A model generated the notes under the pieces. It worked only from the letters and a program-made list of their open reading frames with translations. It did no database searches and was not told where the DNA came from. Below, piece after piece: positions 9,417 through 19,416 of a DNA stretch of 64,000 nt; position 1 is the first letter of the stretch, and every line of letters begins with the position of its first letter. Both the position numbers and the translations under genes were made by a program. The stretch covers positions 4,898,001 to 4,962,000 of the forward strand of contig NZ_CP170554.1 of NCBI RefSeq assembly GCF_042701255.1. The letters are read 5' to 3'. Source of the stretch: Tahibacter sp042701255 (GTDB lineage: Bacteria; Pseudomonadota; Gammaproteobacteria; Xanthomonadales; Rhodanobacteraceae).

Positions 9417-10991
9417 ATGCGCACGATTGCCGCCTTCCTGCTCGCCGTTTTCCTGGGTCTTGCCGCTCACGCGGCGCGGGCCGTCGACGTTCCCGCCGTA
9501 CGCACGACCGACGGACTGTCGGCCAACTGGCGCAACGTCATCGGGGCGAACCAGAGCGCCACCGCCGGCTGGGCGTTCCGGGTCGGCGCCAACGCCGTGC
9601 AGGTCCAGGCACTGGGCATGTACGACGCCGCCAACGGCATGAAGGACCCGCATCCGATCGGCCTGTGGAACGCCAGCGGCACCTTGCTGGCGCAGGCCAC
9701 CCTGCCGGCGGGCACCGCCTCCCAGCGTATCGGCAGCTACCGCTACGTCACGATCACTCCGCTCACGCTCAACCCGGGACAAACCTACGTCATCGGCGCC
9801 TACTTCGGCCCCGTGGCCGACCAGTGCGGCTCGGCCTGCGGCGACGTGATGCTGTACAGGGGCGACGAGACCTACGACATGCGCATCAGCTTCGTCCAGT
9901 CGCGCCAGACGCTGTCCGTCGCCGGCGCCGGCACTCTGGCGTACCCCGGTGTGTTTGCCGGCGTCGACGAAGGTTTCTTCGGTCCGAACTTCCTGCTCGC
10001 TGCCGACCTCACGCCGGACCCGTTCGCGTTCGCCGCGCAAGCCAACGCGGCACCGGGAGCCGTGGCGACGTCCGACCCCGTCACCGTCAGCGGCATCGAC
10101 AACCCCACGGCCATCAGCGTGAGCGGCGGCACCTATTCCATCAACGCCGGCGCGTACACCGCGGCGGCGGGCACAGTGTTGCCCGGCGACACGGTGACCG
10201 TGCGGCTCACCGCCGCACCGACCTTCGCCACGACGACGACGGCGACCTTGACCATCGGCGGCGTCAGCGCGGATTTCGTCGTGACGACGGCTGCTGCCGA
10301 TACCGTGCCGAACCCGTTCGCGTTCGCTCCGCAGACCGGCGCGGCGCCGGGCAGCATGGCGACGTCGAAGGCCATCGCCGTCACCGGCATCAACAGCCCC
10401 AGCGTCATCGCCATCGCCGGCGGCCGCTACTCCGTCAACGGTGCCGCCTATACCGCGACGACGGCGACGGTATCGCCAGACGATGCGGTCACAGTGCAGC
10501 TGACCGCCGCGCCGACCTTCGCGACTGTCGCGACGGCGACCTTGACCATCGGCGGCGTCAGCGCGGACTTCGTCGTCACGACCGCTGCCGCGGATACGGT
10601 GCCGGATCCGTTCGCGTTCGCTGCGCAGTCCGGCGTCACGCCCAGCACTCTCGTGAGTTCCAACGCCATCACCGTCAGCGGCATCGACAGCCCGAGTCCG
10701 ATCTCCATCGCCGGCGGCACCTATTCGATCAACGACGCGGCTTACACCAGCGCGCCGGGCACTGTGCGCAACGGCGAAACGGTCAGGGTCCAGCTGATGT
10801 CCGCATCCGGCTTCGCCACGCATGTCCAGGCCACGCTGACGATAGGCGGCGTCAGCGGAACGTTCGACGTGATCACGCGCGGCGCGCCGCCGGCGCGGCC
10901 GGTGCCAGTGCTCGGGCGCGGCGCCATCGCGCTGCTCACAGTGCTGCTCGCGCTCGTCGGTCTCGGCGCGGTGCGGCGGCCACGACGGTAG
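9417..10991 (+). CDS. Secreted repeat protein with IPTL/PEP-CTERM-like tail
   Basis: 524 residues. The signal peptide MRTIAAFLLAVFLGLAAHAA sets the start at ATG 9417; a TTG 39 nt upstream would put it out of place. An N-terminal domain (about 25-195) resembles DUF4082 (NVIGANQSATAGWAFRVGAN, PHPIGLWNASG). Three tandem 98-residue beta-sandwich repeats follow, each starting near P-(D/N)-PFAFA and ending TLTIGGVSADFVVTTA. The C terminus (PVPVLGRGAIALLTVLLALV then a RRPRR cluster) has the tripartite form of IPTL/PEP-CTERM sorting signals: short motif, hydrophobic helix, basic end. It is therefore probably processed by an exosortase/archaeosortase-like enzyme and anchored or exported to the surface. 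No sortase gene is in the window. Confidence 0.85.
   Translation: MRTIAAFLLAVFLGLAAHAARAVDVPAVRTTDGLSANWRNVIGANQSATAGWAFRVGANAVQVQALGMYDAANGMKDPHPIGLWNASGTLLAQATLPAGTASQRIGSYRYVTITPLTLNPGQTYVIGAYFGPVADQCGSACGDVMLYRGDETYDMRISFVQSRQTLSVAGAGTLAYPGVFAGVDEGFFGPNFLLAADLTPDPFAFAAQANAAPGAVATSDPVTVSGIDNPTAISVSGGTYSINAGAYTAAAGTVLPGDTVTVRLTAAPTFATTTTATLTIGGVSADFVVTTAAADTVPNPFAFAPQTGAAPGSMATSKAIAVTGINSPSVIAIAGGRYSVNGAAYTATTATVSPDDAVTVQLTAAPTFATVATATLTIGGVSADFVVTTAAADTVPDPFAFAAQSGVTPSTLVSSNAITVSGIDSPSPISIAGGTYSINDAAYTSAPGTVRNGETVRVQLMSASGFATHVQATLTIGGVSGTFDVITRGAPPARPVPVLGRGAIALLTVLLALVGLGAVRRPRR
10014..10895 (+). repeat. Three tandem 98-codon repeats
   Basis: Units begin at 10014, 10308 and 10602, exactly 294 bp apart. 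The boundary DNA between units one, two and three is nearly identical, which suggests recent unit duplication or conversion. Confidence 0.85.
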
Positions 10992-11298
10992 TGATGGCTG
11001 GCGCGAGGGCGGTCTACATGCACGCCGTGTCGCTCTGAGCAAACGGGCGAACGGCAGCCTGCGCGTGGAAACGTCGGCGTACGGATCGGCGCCGACGCCG
11101 CTGGGCAGGTGCGTGCAAGTAGTTGATCTTTCGTCGATGTGACGCGCGATGTCCGCTGCGTGCATGCCGATGTCCGCTCAGGACATGGGCATTCGCGAGC
11201 GATCCGACCACGATTCCGCCGGGGGTCCGTTGCGATCCGCGTCTGCCGTAGCGGCACGCGGACAGGTCGTGCAAGGGCCGACCCTACGGAGAACATCG
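10992..11298 (+). other. Intergenic region with hairpin
   Basis: No gene is seen. An imperfect 12-bp inverted repeat (11164-11175 with 11181-11192, one mismatch, 5-nt loop) could be a terminator or a leader structure of the following gene. Confidence 0.4.
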
Positions 11299-14169
11299 AT
11301 GAAGATTTTCGCGCGCCGCGGAAAGCGTCCGCTGCTGTGGCTGATGGTGTTGCTGTGCGCTGCCGGCGGTCCGGCGCCGGCGGAAACCCACAGCGTCACC
11401 CGGAACGGCGACAGCGGTCCGGCGTTCGACGCCGGCCCCACAGGCAGCGCTGGGGCGGGCACCTGCGGCGGGTTCGCGTTCCCCTACACCCTGACGGGCA
11501 CCAGCAACGCCGCGCGCATCGCCGAACTGCGTCAGGCGATCGACTGCGCCAACGCCAACGCGACCGACGACCAGATCGACCTCGGCGGCAATACGCTGAC
11601 CCTCGGCGACGCGCCGTACACCGATGCGAACGGCGTCAACGCGCTGCCGTTCGTCACCGGCACGCTCACCCTGCGCAACGGTGCGCTGCAGCGTGGCGCG
11701 TCGGCGCCGGCGTTCCGATTCCTGGATGTTGCCGCGAGCGGCATCCTGAGCCTGCGCGCGATGCAACTGCGCAACGGCAAGTCCCCGACCGAGGGCGGCG
11801 CGATCCGCGCCGAGGGCGTGTTGGCGGTGGAGGACTGCGTCTTCGAGGACAACGTCGCCTCGACCTTCGGCGGCGCGCTGTCCTCGCATGCGAGGACGGA
11901 CATCACCGCCTCGCGCTTCACGCGCAATGCCGCCCCGGATGGCGCCGCGATCGCCGGTGACGACAGCAACTCAGCCGCCGGCGGCGAGGTGACCGCCGTG
12001 ATGATCTCGCGTTTCGAGGACAACGGCGCCGCCGACAGCCGCTCGGTCATCTGGAACAAGAGCTATTTCGCGATGATCGGCAGCCTCGTCGCCGGTAATC
12101 ATCTGGCCGCAGCCGGCAGCTCGCTGCTGTACATCCATCAGGACACCGCCGTAGCGGAACTGCGCGCCGTCACGATCGCCGGCAATTCGGTGCAGGGCGC
12201 GTTGTTCGCGTGGTCATCGGCGAACGTGCAGGTGTTCAACTCCATCATCTGGGACAACCAGTACGGCAGCCTCGGCGGGGTCTCGCCTCGCCACAGCATC
12301 GTGCCCGGCTGCGGAGCCGTCGTCCTGGATGGCTGCCTGGACCAGCCGCCCGGCTTCGTCGGGCCGAATGACTACCACCTGGATGCCGGCAGCCCGGCGA
12401 TCGACGCGGGCGACAACAGTTACGGGTGGACCGGACCGGATCTCGACGGCAACCCACGTCAGCTCGACGACACCGGCGTGACCGACACCGGCCACGGCCC
12501 CGGGCCGATCATCGACATGGGCGCCTACGAGTACCAGGCCAATTCCGTCGCGGCCGGCATCACCGTCACGCCGACCAGCGGCCTGATCACCACCGAGACC
12601 GGCGGCACGGCGACCTTCAGCATCGTGTTCGCGCGCTATCCGAAAGCCGACGTCACCTTGGCGTTGTCGAGCAGCGACGCCACCGAAGGCGTGGTCGTTC
12701 CGACCAGTCTGACCATCACGCAGGCCAACTGGAACCGGCCGCATACCATCACCGTCACCGGACTGGACGACGGGATCAGCGACGGCGACCAGGCCTATAC
12801 GATCGCGATCGCGCCGGCGAGCAGCGCCGATCCGGCCTACGCCGGCATCGATCCGCCGAATGTATCGGTCGTCAACAAGGAAGCGGCGATACCGCCCCAT
12901 CACGTCGGCGGCACCGTCATCGGCCTGCTCGGCAACGGCCTCGTGCTGTCGCTCGGCGCCGGCGCCGAAACCCTGCCGGTCAGCGCGAACGGCAGTTTCG
13001 CCTTCACGACCGCGCTCGCACCGGGCGCGGTCTACGCGGTCACCGTCGCCACCCATCCGCAGGTTCCGGCGCAGTCCTGCGCCGTCATCAACGGCAGCGG
13101 CACGATGGGTGCCGCCGATGTCGGCAACGTCGTCGTCAACTGCGGCGCATCGAACACCCGGACGATCGGCGGCACGGTCAGCGGCCTTGGCGGCGGCGGC
13201 CTGACACTGCAGCTCAACGGCGGCGGCGATCGCATAGTGTCCGTCAACGGCAGCTATGCCTTCGCCTCGCGGCTGGTCGACGGCGCGAACTACGTCGTCA
13301 CCGTGAAAACGCAGCCGCAAGGACAATGGTGCACGCTCGCCCACGCCAGCGGCACGGTGCAGGGCGCCAACGTCACCAACGTCGATGCGAGCTGCGCGCC
13401 GCTGGCGGCCGAGCTGTACCTCGACGTCGACGACGGCCGCGAGTACGCACGCTACGGCCACGTGCGCGACTACTTCGTCACGCTCGGCAACACCGGCAAC
13501 GTGGCGGCCAACGGCGTGGCGGTCGCCGGCACGTTCAGCGCCGCGTTCGACGCGGCGAACGTGCGCTGGCAATGCCTCGGCGGCGCGAATCTCTGCGGCA
13601 CGGCCGGCGCCGGAGGCTTCTCCGACACGGCGAACCTGCCGCCCAACAGCAGCGTCACCTGGCTGGTCAGCGTGCCGGTGCTGGGCGGCAGCGACGCGAC
13701 CGAAGCCACGTTCGCGGTGAACCTGGCGTCGCCGCCGCCCGCCGGCAGCGGCGTTTCCGGTGCCGATACCGACACGCTGGTCATCTTCCGCGACGGCGTC
13801 GACGTGCCGTACGGCGACGGCGCGCGTCCCGCGGAGCTCACGCAACGGCTCGACGAACACAGCGTGCCCGTCGAATGGCTGCCTGCCGGCGGCGACGGCA
13901 TCCATGTCGTACTCGTGCTGCAGACGCCGGACGGCGAGGTCGAGGTGCAGCGCCTGACGTACCGCGGCGCGGACTACGTGCGTCTGCTCGGGACGGATCG
14001 CGCCGGCCAGCAGCGGGCCAGCGACTGGGCACCTGTCGCCGATGGCGCACGACTCATCGCAGGCCGCGTCGCCGGCGCGGCAGACACGTCCATCGTGCTG
14101 CTCGACGGTGCGCAGCGCCCGCTCGCGCTGCCGCAACAGGCAAGTCAGATCAATGGAGAAGTGCAATGA
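11299..14169 (+). CDS. Secreted right-handed beta-helix protein, paralogue 1
   Basis: 956 residues with signal peptide KRPLLWLMVLLCAAGGPAPA; GGAGA 8 nt before the ATG fixes the start. Residues about 30-410 form a beta-helix of the polymorphic outer-membrane/pectate-lyase-like kind (repeated GGA, F.DN.A, SIIWDN; closing DMGAYEYQ, typical of choice-of-anchor Q proteins). A Calx-beta-like domain follows (TPTSGLITTETGGTATFSI), then two divergent 80-residue IGGTVSGL...V.NC domains. A DUF11-like stretch ends LVIFRDGVDVPYGDG, and a unique C-terminal segment has no recognised fold. Probably a surface or extracellular protein. The stop overlaps the start of its paralogue (ATGA), so the two form an operon. 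Confidence 0.85.
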   Translation: MKIFARRGKRPLLWLMVLLCAAGGPAPAETHSVTRNGDSGPAFDAGPTGSAGAGTCGGFAFPYTLTGTSNAARIAELRQAIDCANANATDDQIDLGGNTLTLGDAPYTDANGVNALPFVTGTLTLRNGALQRGASAPAFRFLDVAASGILSLRAMQLRNGKSPTEGGAIRAEGVLAVEDCVFEDNVASTFGGALSSHARTDITASRFTRNAAPDGAAIAGDDSNSAAGGEVTAVMISRFEDNGAADSRSVIWNKSYFAMIGSLVAGNHLAAAGSSLLYIHQDTAVAELRAVTIAGNSVQGALFAWSSANVQVFNSIIWDNQYGSLGGVSPRHSIVPGCGAVVLDGCLDQPPGFVGPNDYHLDAGSPAIDAGDNSYGWTGPDLDGNPRQLDDTGVTDTGHGPGPIIDMGAYEYQANSVAAGITVTPTSGLITTETGGTATFSIVFARYPKADVTLALSSSDATEGVVVPTSLTITQANWNRPHTITVTGLDDGISDGDQAYTIAIAPASSADPAYAGIDPPNVSVVNKEAAIPPHHVGGTVIGLLGNGLVLSLGAGAETLPVSANGSFAFTTALAPGAVYAVTVATHPQVPAQSCAVINGSGTMGAADVGNVVVNCGASNTRTIGGTVSGLGGGGLTLQLNGGGDRIVSVNGSYAFASRLVDGANYVVTVKTQPQGQWCTLAHASGTVQGANVTNVDASCAPLAAELYLDVDDGREYARYGHVRDYFVTLGNTGNVAANGVAVAGTFSAAFDAANVRWQCLGGANLCGTAGAGGFSDTANLPPNSSVTWLVSVPVLGGSDATEATFAVNLASPPPAGSGVSGADTDTLVIFRDGVDVPYGDGARPAELTQRLDEHSVPVEWLPAGGDGIHVVLVLQTPDGEVEVQRLTYRGADYVRLLGTDRAGQQRASDWAPVADGARLIAGRVAGAADTSIVLLDGAQRPLALPQQASQINGEVQ

Positions 14170-16727
14170 GCCGCCTCGATGCAAACAGAACCGCCTGGGC
14201 CGCGCGGCTGCTCGGCCTTGCGCTGCTGGCCGTCGGCGCATCGGTGCAGGCGGCCACCTGCCGCGTCGCCACGAACGGCACGGCAGGCAACAACGGCAGT
14301 ACCTGGGCGCAGGCGAAGAACCTGACCTCCGCGCTGGCCAGTCCCTCGTGCAGCGAAATCTGGGTGGCCGCAGGCGTGTACAAGCCGGCCACCGGCACGG
14401 ATCGCGCGGCGACGTTCGCGGTCCGCTCCGGCGTCGCCGTGTACGGGGGGTTCGCCGGCAATGAGAACAACCGCAACGACCGCGATCCGGCCGTTCATCG
14501 CAGCGTGCTGTCCGGCGACATCGGCAGCGACGATGTCGTCGATGCGCAGGGTGTCACCGCCAGCGCGGCCGACATCGTCGGCGACAACAGCTACCACGTC
14601 GTCTCGATGGATGGCAGCGCTACGACGAACACCGTGCTGGATGGCTTCATCCTCAGCGGCGGTCTCGCCAACGACGGCAACAATATCGGCAGCTCGGGGG
14701 GCGGATTGATCTGCCTCGGCGACGGTACCGGACAGGATTGCAGCCCGACCCTGCGCCAGCTGGTTTTCCGCGGCAATGCCGCGGGAGTCGGCGGCGGCAT
14801 GGCGTGCCTGGGACTCAATCAGGGCGCCTGCGGCGCGACATTGGAGGCCGTCACGTTCGCCGGCAACACCGCCCAGTTCGGCGGTGGATTGGCGAGCGCA
14901 GGCATGATGGGCGGCCATTGCACCCCGGTCCTGCACAACGCCACCTTCAGCGGCAACAGCACGTCGTTCGGCGGTGCTGCGTTTGCCAACCTCACTGCCA
15001 CGGATGGCGGCAGCAGCAATGCAGTCCTGCGCAATGTCACGTTCAGCGGCAACCTCCGCGCTGAAGGTGCCGACGGCGGCGGCGCGATCGTCAACTGGAA
15101 GTCCAACGACACGGCGGGCACGGCAACGATGCTGGTCGTCAACGCCATCGCCTGGGACAACGGACCGAACGCGATCGGCGGCGATCCGATGACCTTCCAC
15201 CACAGCATCCTCCAGGGCGGCTGCCCCGTCGGCAGCGTCTGCTCCGATCTGGTCGCCGGCGATCCCAAGCTGGGCGCGCTGCAGGATGCCGGTGGTGCGA
15301 CGCCGGTGAGGCCGCCGGGCGCGGACAGTGCCGCGCTGGATGCCGGAACCTGCACCGATGCACCTGCCACCGACCAGCGCGGGATTGCGCGCCCGCAAGG
15401 TGCGAGCTGCGACGTCGGCGCGACGGAAATGCGCCAGGCGCGTCTGGTCGTCCACGTCACGGGTGCCGGCGATGTGGATGCGGTCGCCTCGCAGGCCTTG
15501 CTGGGCGCGCCGATCGTCGATTGCGCCCAGAGCAGCGGCGCCTGCAGCGCGTGGTATCGCGCCGAGCCGGACGCATCGGCGATCGCCCTCATGCTGCATC
15601 CCGCTGCCGGCAACGTCTTGCAGTCGGTGAGCGGCTGCGGCGGCAGCCGCCTCGGCATCATGTTCACCACGGCGGCACTGGAAGCCGGCTGCACGGTGGA
15701 GGTGGTGTTCGCACCGGCAGCACACACGATCGGCGGCACCGTCACCGGACTTGTCGGCCAAGGCCTCGTGCTGTTGCTCAGCGGCACGGAAGCCCTGCCC
15801 ATCCATGCGAATGGCACGTTCGCGTTCCAGACCACGCGCACGAGCGGCATTCCCTACGCGGTGGCGATCGGCACGCAGCCGAGCCTGCCGTCGCAAGCGT
15901 GCGTGGTGTTCAACGGCAGCGGCACGATCGGCACCAGCGACGTCACCAACGTGGTCGTCCACTGCGGCGCCGCGACCACCTACTCCGTCGGCGGCACGCT
16001 CAGCGGTCTCGCAACGGGTGCGACGATCACGCTGGCGATCAATGGCGGCAACCCGCTGCCCCTCTCGGCGAACGGCTTTTACGCGTTCGCGCCGTATTTC
16101 GCCTCAGGCGACAGCTATGCCGTCGCCGTGACCGCACAGCCGGCCGGCCAGTACTGCACGATCGCCCATGCCCAAGGCACGCTCGTCGCCAACGTCATCA
16201 ACGTCAACGTGACCTGCGCGGCAGGCGGCGCGCAGTTGCAGCTCGGCGTGACCGACGACGGCGACTACGCACGCTACGGCCAGGTGCGCGACTACCTGGT
16301 CACCCTCGCCAACACCGGCAACGACACCGCGCGGAACGTGGCGGTCAGCGCCGATCTCGCGTCAGACTTCGACGCGGCCAACGTGCACTGGATCTGCATA
16401 GGTGGAGCGCCCGGCACCGCCTGCAACGAAACCGGTGGGACGGGCGGCTTTGCCGACACGGCGACACTGCCGCCGGGAACCAGCCTGGTATGGATCGTGC
16501 GGGCGCCGATCCGCGCCAACAGCAGCGCCGATGCGGCCACGTTCGTCGTCCACGCCACCGGCGCCCCGAATGCCGCCGACAGCAACACGCTGGTCATCTT
16601 CCGCGACGGCGTCGACGTACCGTATGGCGATGGTGCGGGCGGCGTCGATCCGGCGCGCCACGCGGCAGCCGGCGATGGCGTGACGAACGATGCAGCACCG
16701 CCCGCATTCCGGGATCGCCCGGAGTGA
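14166..16727 (+). CDS. Secreted right-handed beta-helix protein, paralogue 2
   Basis: 853 residues. ATG overlaps the upstream stop, with GGAGAAG just before it. The signal peptide runs to SVQAATC. Residues about 25-420 have the choice-of-anchor Q/beta-helix look (W.QAKNLTSAL, VYGGFAGNE, repeated NATFSGN.T.FGG). A short beta domain follows, then two HTIGGTVTGL/YSVGGTLSGL modules, then a DUF11-like domain ending LVIFRDGVDVPYGDGA, the same junction as in paralogue 1. It lacks the Calx-beta domain and the long C-terminal segment of paralogue 1. The order and shared domains show a tandem duplication followed by divergence at the N-terminal helix. Confidence 0.85.
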   Translation: MSRLDANRTAWAARLLGLALLAVGASVQAATCRVATNGTAGNNGSTWAQAKNLTSALASPSCSEIWVAAGVYKPATGTDRAATFAVRSGVAVYGGFAGNENNRNDRDPAVHRSVLSGDIGSDDVVDAQGVTASAADIVGDNSYHVVSMDGSATTNTVLDGFILSGGLANDGNNIGSSGGGLICLGDGTGQDCSPTLRQLVFRGNAAGVGGGMACLGLNQGACGATLEAVTFAGNTAQFGGGLASAGMMGGHCTPVLHNATFSGNSTSFGGAAFANLTATDGGSSNAVLRNVTFSGNLRAEGADGGGAIVNWKSNDTAGTATMLVVNAIAWDNGPNAIGGDPMTFHHSILQGGCPVGSVCSDLVAGDPKLGALQDAGGATPVRPPGADSAALDAGTCTDAPATDQRGIARPQGASCDVGATEMRQARLVVHVTGAGDVDAVASQALLGAPIVDCAQSSGACSAWYRAEPDASAIALMLHPAAGNVLQSVSGCGGSRLGIMFTTAALEAGCTVEVVFAPAAHTIGGTVTGLVGQGLVLLLSGTEALPIHANGTFAFQTTRTSGIPYAVAIGTQPSLPSQACVVFNGSGTIGTSDVTNVVVHCGAATTYSVGGTLSGLATGATITLAINGGNPLPLSANGFYAFAPYFASGDSYAVAVTAQPAGQYCTIAHAQGTLVANVINVNVTCAAGGAQLQLGVTDDGDYARYGQVRDYLVTLANTGNDTARNVAVSADLASDFDAANVHWICIGGAPGTACNETGGTGGFADTATLPPGTSLVWIVRAPIRANSSADAATFVVHATGAPNAADSNTLVIFRDGVDVPYGDGAGGVDPARHAAAGDGVTNDAAPPAFRDRPE

Positions 16728-16796
16728 ACTGAGCATCACAGCCAGCCGCACTTGCGCGCCTCTGCCGGCGCGCCGTGCGGCTGTGCTGTCTTCGCG

Positions 16797-17738
16797 TCAG
16801 CCCTCCTCGTCCGAGGTCGAATCGACCTCGTCGGGCTCTTTCTGCTCGGCGTCGCGGATCTTCTGCTCGGCTTCGTCGTGACTGTCGCTGACGCTGGGCA
16901 GCTTGGCCGGCGCCTCCAGCAGCAGCGCCGGATCGATGCGCTTGCCCAGCCAGCGCAAGCCCATGTGCAGATGCGGTCCGGTTGCGCGACCCGTCGCGCC
17001 GACCTTGCCCAAGGTCTGGCCGCGTTTGACCTCGTCGCCGGCCTTCACGCTGATGGACTTCAGATGGAAGTTCATGCTGACCAGGCCGCCGCCGTGATCG
17101 ACGTAGACGGCATTGCCGGTGAAGAAATGATCGGCGGCGAGCACCACGCGGCCATCGGCGACGGCGCTGACATTGTTGCCGTCGCCGACCGGATAGTCGC
17201 GACCGCTGTGCAGGCTCTTGTGCTTGCCGTTGAAGGTACGCAGGCTGCCGAAGTCATCCTCGCTGCGCGGCAGGCTGGCCGCCGGCTTGTGCAGCGGCAA
17301 GGTGAAACGCGGTGCACCCAGCGTGCCGGACAACACCTTGCGCACCGCGGCGCTTTCCTCCGCGGCACGGGCACGGTCTTCTGCCGAGACATCGAGATAG
17401 CGTGCCAGCTTCTCCGGCAGCTGCATTTCCACTTCGGGAAAATGCGCATCCTCCACCACCAGCGCACCCAGATGCTGGCGGCCGTCCTGATCCCACAGTG
17501 CGATCTGATAGCGGCCCGGCCTGGCGCGGATGTCGACCGGGTAGTAGCAGCTGCCGGCGATGGCGCCGTAACGCTTGCCGTAGATGCCGCAGTCCTTCGC
17601 CTTCAGACCGTCCCAGCGCGCGACACCGCCCTGCGGCGCGGTGACCAGCGGTGTCGCCGCAAACGCCGGCGCGACGACGGCAGCGAACAGAACGGCGGCG
17701 AATTTCAGTACAGACGTCGGGGCGATGCGTGCAGTCAT
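16797..17738 (-). CDS. M23 (LytM-type) zinc metallopeptidase
   Basis: 313 residues with signal peptide (LKFAAVLFAAVVAPAFA). The C-terminal LytM domain has both zinc-ligand motifs: HSGRDYPVGDG (about residue 176) and TGPHLHMG (about 254), plus the usual VDHGGGLVSMNFHL strand. It should therefore be an active murein endopeptidase in the periplasm, or an activator of amidases. The region before it (about 25-165) is an N-terminal accessory domain with ADW-type cysteines. An acidic/charged tail (EAEQKIRDAEQKEPDEVD) follows the catalytic domain. Start at ATG 17738 is set by the signal peptide. Divergent from the next gene. Confidence 0.93.
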   Translation of the reverse strand: MTARIAPTSVLKFAAVLFAAVVAPAFAATPLVTAPQGGVARWDGLKAKDCGIYGKRYGAIAGSCYYPVDIRARPGRYQIALWDQDGRQHLGALVVEDAHFPEVEMQLPEKLARYLDVSAEDRARAAEESAAVRKVLSGTLGAPRFTLPLHKPAASLPRSEDDFGSLRTFNGKHKSLHSGRDYPVGDGNNVSAVADGRVVLAADHFFTGNAVYVDHGGGLVSMNFHLKSISVKAGDEVKRGQTLGKVGATGRATGPHLHMGLRWLGKRIDPALLLEAPAKLPSVSDSHDEAEQKIRDAEQKEPDEVDSTSDEEG

Positions 17739-18115
17739 GGCGAACTCCAGTGGCTGAAGGCGGCGCGGAACGAAGCCCGGCGAATGCCGGCGACGACATC
17801 GATGACGCAAGGCAGGTGCCAGCGGCTGGGGGCGCTTTTCCGCGGATTTCGCGAGGAGGCTCCATGCAGGTTGCACGGAATCGGGCGATCGGGACGCGTG
17901 CTTCGCATGGCGCGCGGCCATGACGGGCGGTCTCGACGGAACGGCAGATCTCCAAAGCACTGAGGCCGCGCGCGTCACGATCCGCAGCGAAGAAACCCGC
18001 GAGCCGATCGAGGCGAACCGGCAGATCGGACGCACGCAACAACGCTCCTGCACCTGATCCCTGACGGCTGCATCGGCCGTATGCCTCGGCACACGTCGAT
18101 CATCCGAGGCCGATC
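17739..18115. other. Divergent intergenic region
   Basis: A 377-bp promoter-bearing spacer between the divergent M23 peptidase and P-domain protein genes. A 7-bp inverted repeat lies about 10-35 nt before the downstream ATG. No gene is recognised. Confidence 0.4.
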
Positions 18116-19354
18116 ATGAAACCCCTGCTGCTCGCTGCAAGCCTGTCATTCGCCGTCACCGCCGCTGCCGGATCAGCACCGCCGATCGACGCCGGCTACC
18201 AGACCGACCTGCCCGAAGGAGTGCTGCTGCCCTCCGCCGCGCCCGAAGCCCTGTCTGCGGCAGAGCCGCCGCCGTACCGCCCGATCCGAGCCGCCAACGC
18301 AACGACGACCCGCTTCTGCAGCAACGACGCACTGCAGTTCGCGACGAACGGCCCCGCATCCGTCTATCCCAGCGGCATCACCGTCGCGGGACTCAGCGGC
18401 GTGGTCACCGACGTGCAGGTCTGGATGCGCAACGTCACCCATGCCGATACCTCGACCCTGTGGCTGCAGCTGGAATCGCCCGACGGTCAGGTCGTGGGCC
18501 TCAACGGCAGCGCCTATTCGGTGTCGGGTTCGCCGTTTCCGACCGCCAGTCACGCCGACTGGTCCTTCACCGACCAGGCGTCGTCCTACGCCATTTTCTA
18601 CGGCGCCGCCGAAAACCATTACCTGATCTTTACCGCCCCCATCGCCAGCAGCGCCTACCTGCCGCGCAACTTCACCCCGTTGCAGCAACCCGCCCCTGCG
18701 CCGACAAGCCTGCCGCGGCAACTGCTGAGCAGCCTCGAAGGCGGCAATCCGAACGGCAGCTGGCGGCTCTGGGCGTCGCAGATCGCCACGGATGCGCCGC
18801 AGCCCAGCGGCGAAATCGGCGACGGCTGGTGCGTGGACATCACCACCGCGCCGACCAGCGATGACTGCTATTTCTCGGCCACGCGCAGCGGCACCATCGA
18901 CGCCAGCGATGCTCAGCAGATCGGACGAATCTGGCGCGACGGCCGAGCGGCCGTGTGCACGCAAACCCCGTACGGATTGCTGCAGAACACCGTCCCCGTG
19001 CGCTACGACCGCCAGGACTTCGCGCCGATCTCCGATCAGCCGGTGTGTCTGACCGTGACCGCCGACTTCAGCCAATGCGGCGGCGGCCAATTCCAGATCG
19101 CGCTCTACGACAGTTACGACCCGGCCACGCCGAATACGGGCGTACGCGGCCACGCCGGCATCAGCAACAACAAGCGGATCTCGTTCTCGACCCGCCTGCC
19201 CGGCAACCAGGGCTTCACCGCCGTCGTCAACGAACTGACGCCCGGCAGCGGCTGCCCGAACTACGACCTGCACGTGGAAGCCAATACCTGCCTGCCGCCA
19301 CCCGGCGACCGCATCTTCGGCGACGGCCTGGAGGAGGCCCTGCCGCCGCCTTGA
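18116..19354 (+). CDS. Secreted protein with proprotein-convertase P-like domain and GFE-type tail
   Basis: 412 residues with signal peptide (LLLAASLSFAVTAAAGSA). Residues about 60-245 resemble the kexin/subtilisin P-domain jelly roll: VTDVQVWMRNVTHADTSTLW, LESPDGQVV, GNPNGSWRLWASQ. No protease domain is present, so the P-domain is used alone. A second beta-rich region (about 245-390) is unassigned. The extreme C terminus is RIFGDGLEEALPPP, the GFE-type motif also found in four other exported proteins of the window. Function unknown; extracellular or surface location expected. Confidence 0.8.
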   Translation: MKPLLLAASLSFAVTAAAGSAPPIDAGYQTDLPEGVLLPSAAPEALSAAEPPPYRPIRAANATTTRFCSNDALQFATNGPASVYPSGITVAGLSGVVTDVQVWMRNVTHADTSTLWLQLESPDGQVVGLNGSAYSVSGSPFPTASHADWSFTDQASSYAIFYGAAENHYLIFTAPIASSAYLPRNFTPLQQPAPAPTSLPRQLLSSLEGGNPNGSWRLWASQIATDAPQPSGEIGDGWCVDITTAPTSDDCYFSATRSGTIDASDAQQIGRIWRDGRAAVCTQTPYGLLQNTVPVRYDRQDFAPISDQPVCLTVTADFSQCGGGQFQIALYDSYDPATPNTGVRGHAGISNNKRISFSTRLPGNQGFTAVVNELTPGSGCPNYDLHVEANTCLPPPGDRIFGDGLEEALPPP

Positions 19355-19416
19355 ACGGCCCTGTCGTTTCGACCGGTGCCCGCAAGCCCGACTCCCGTCT
19401 GCCTCGAGCCTCAGGC

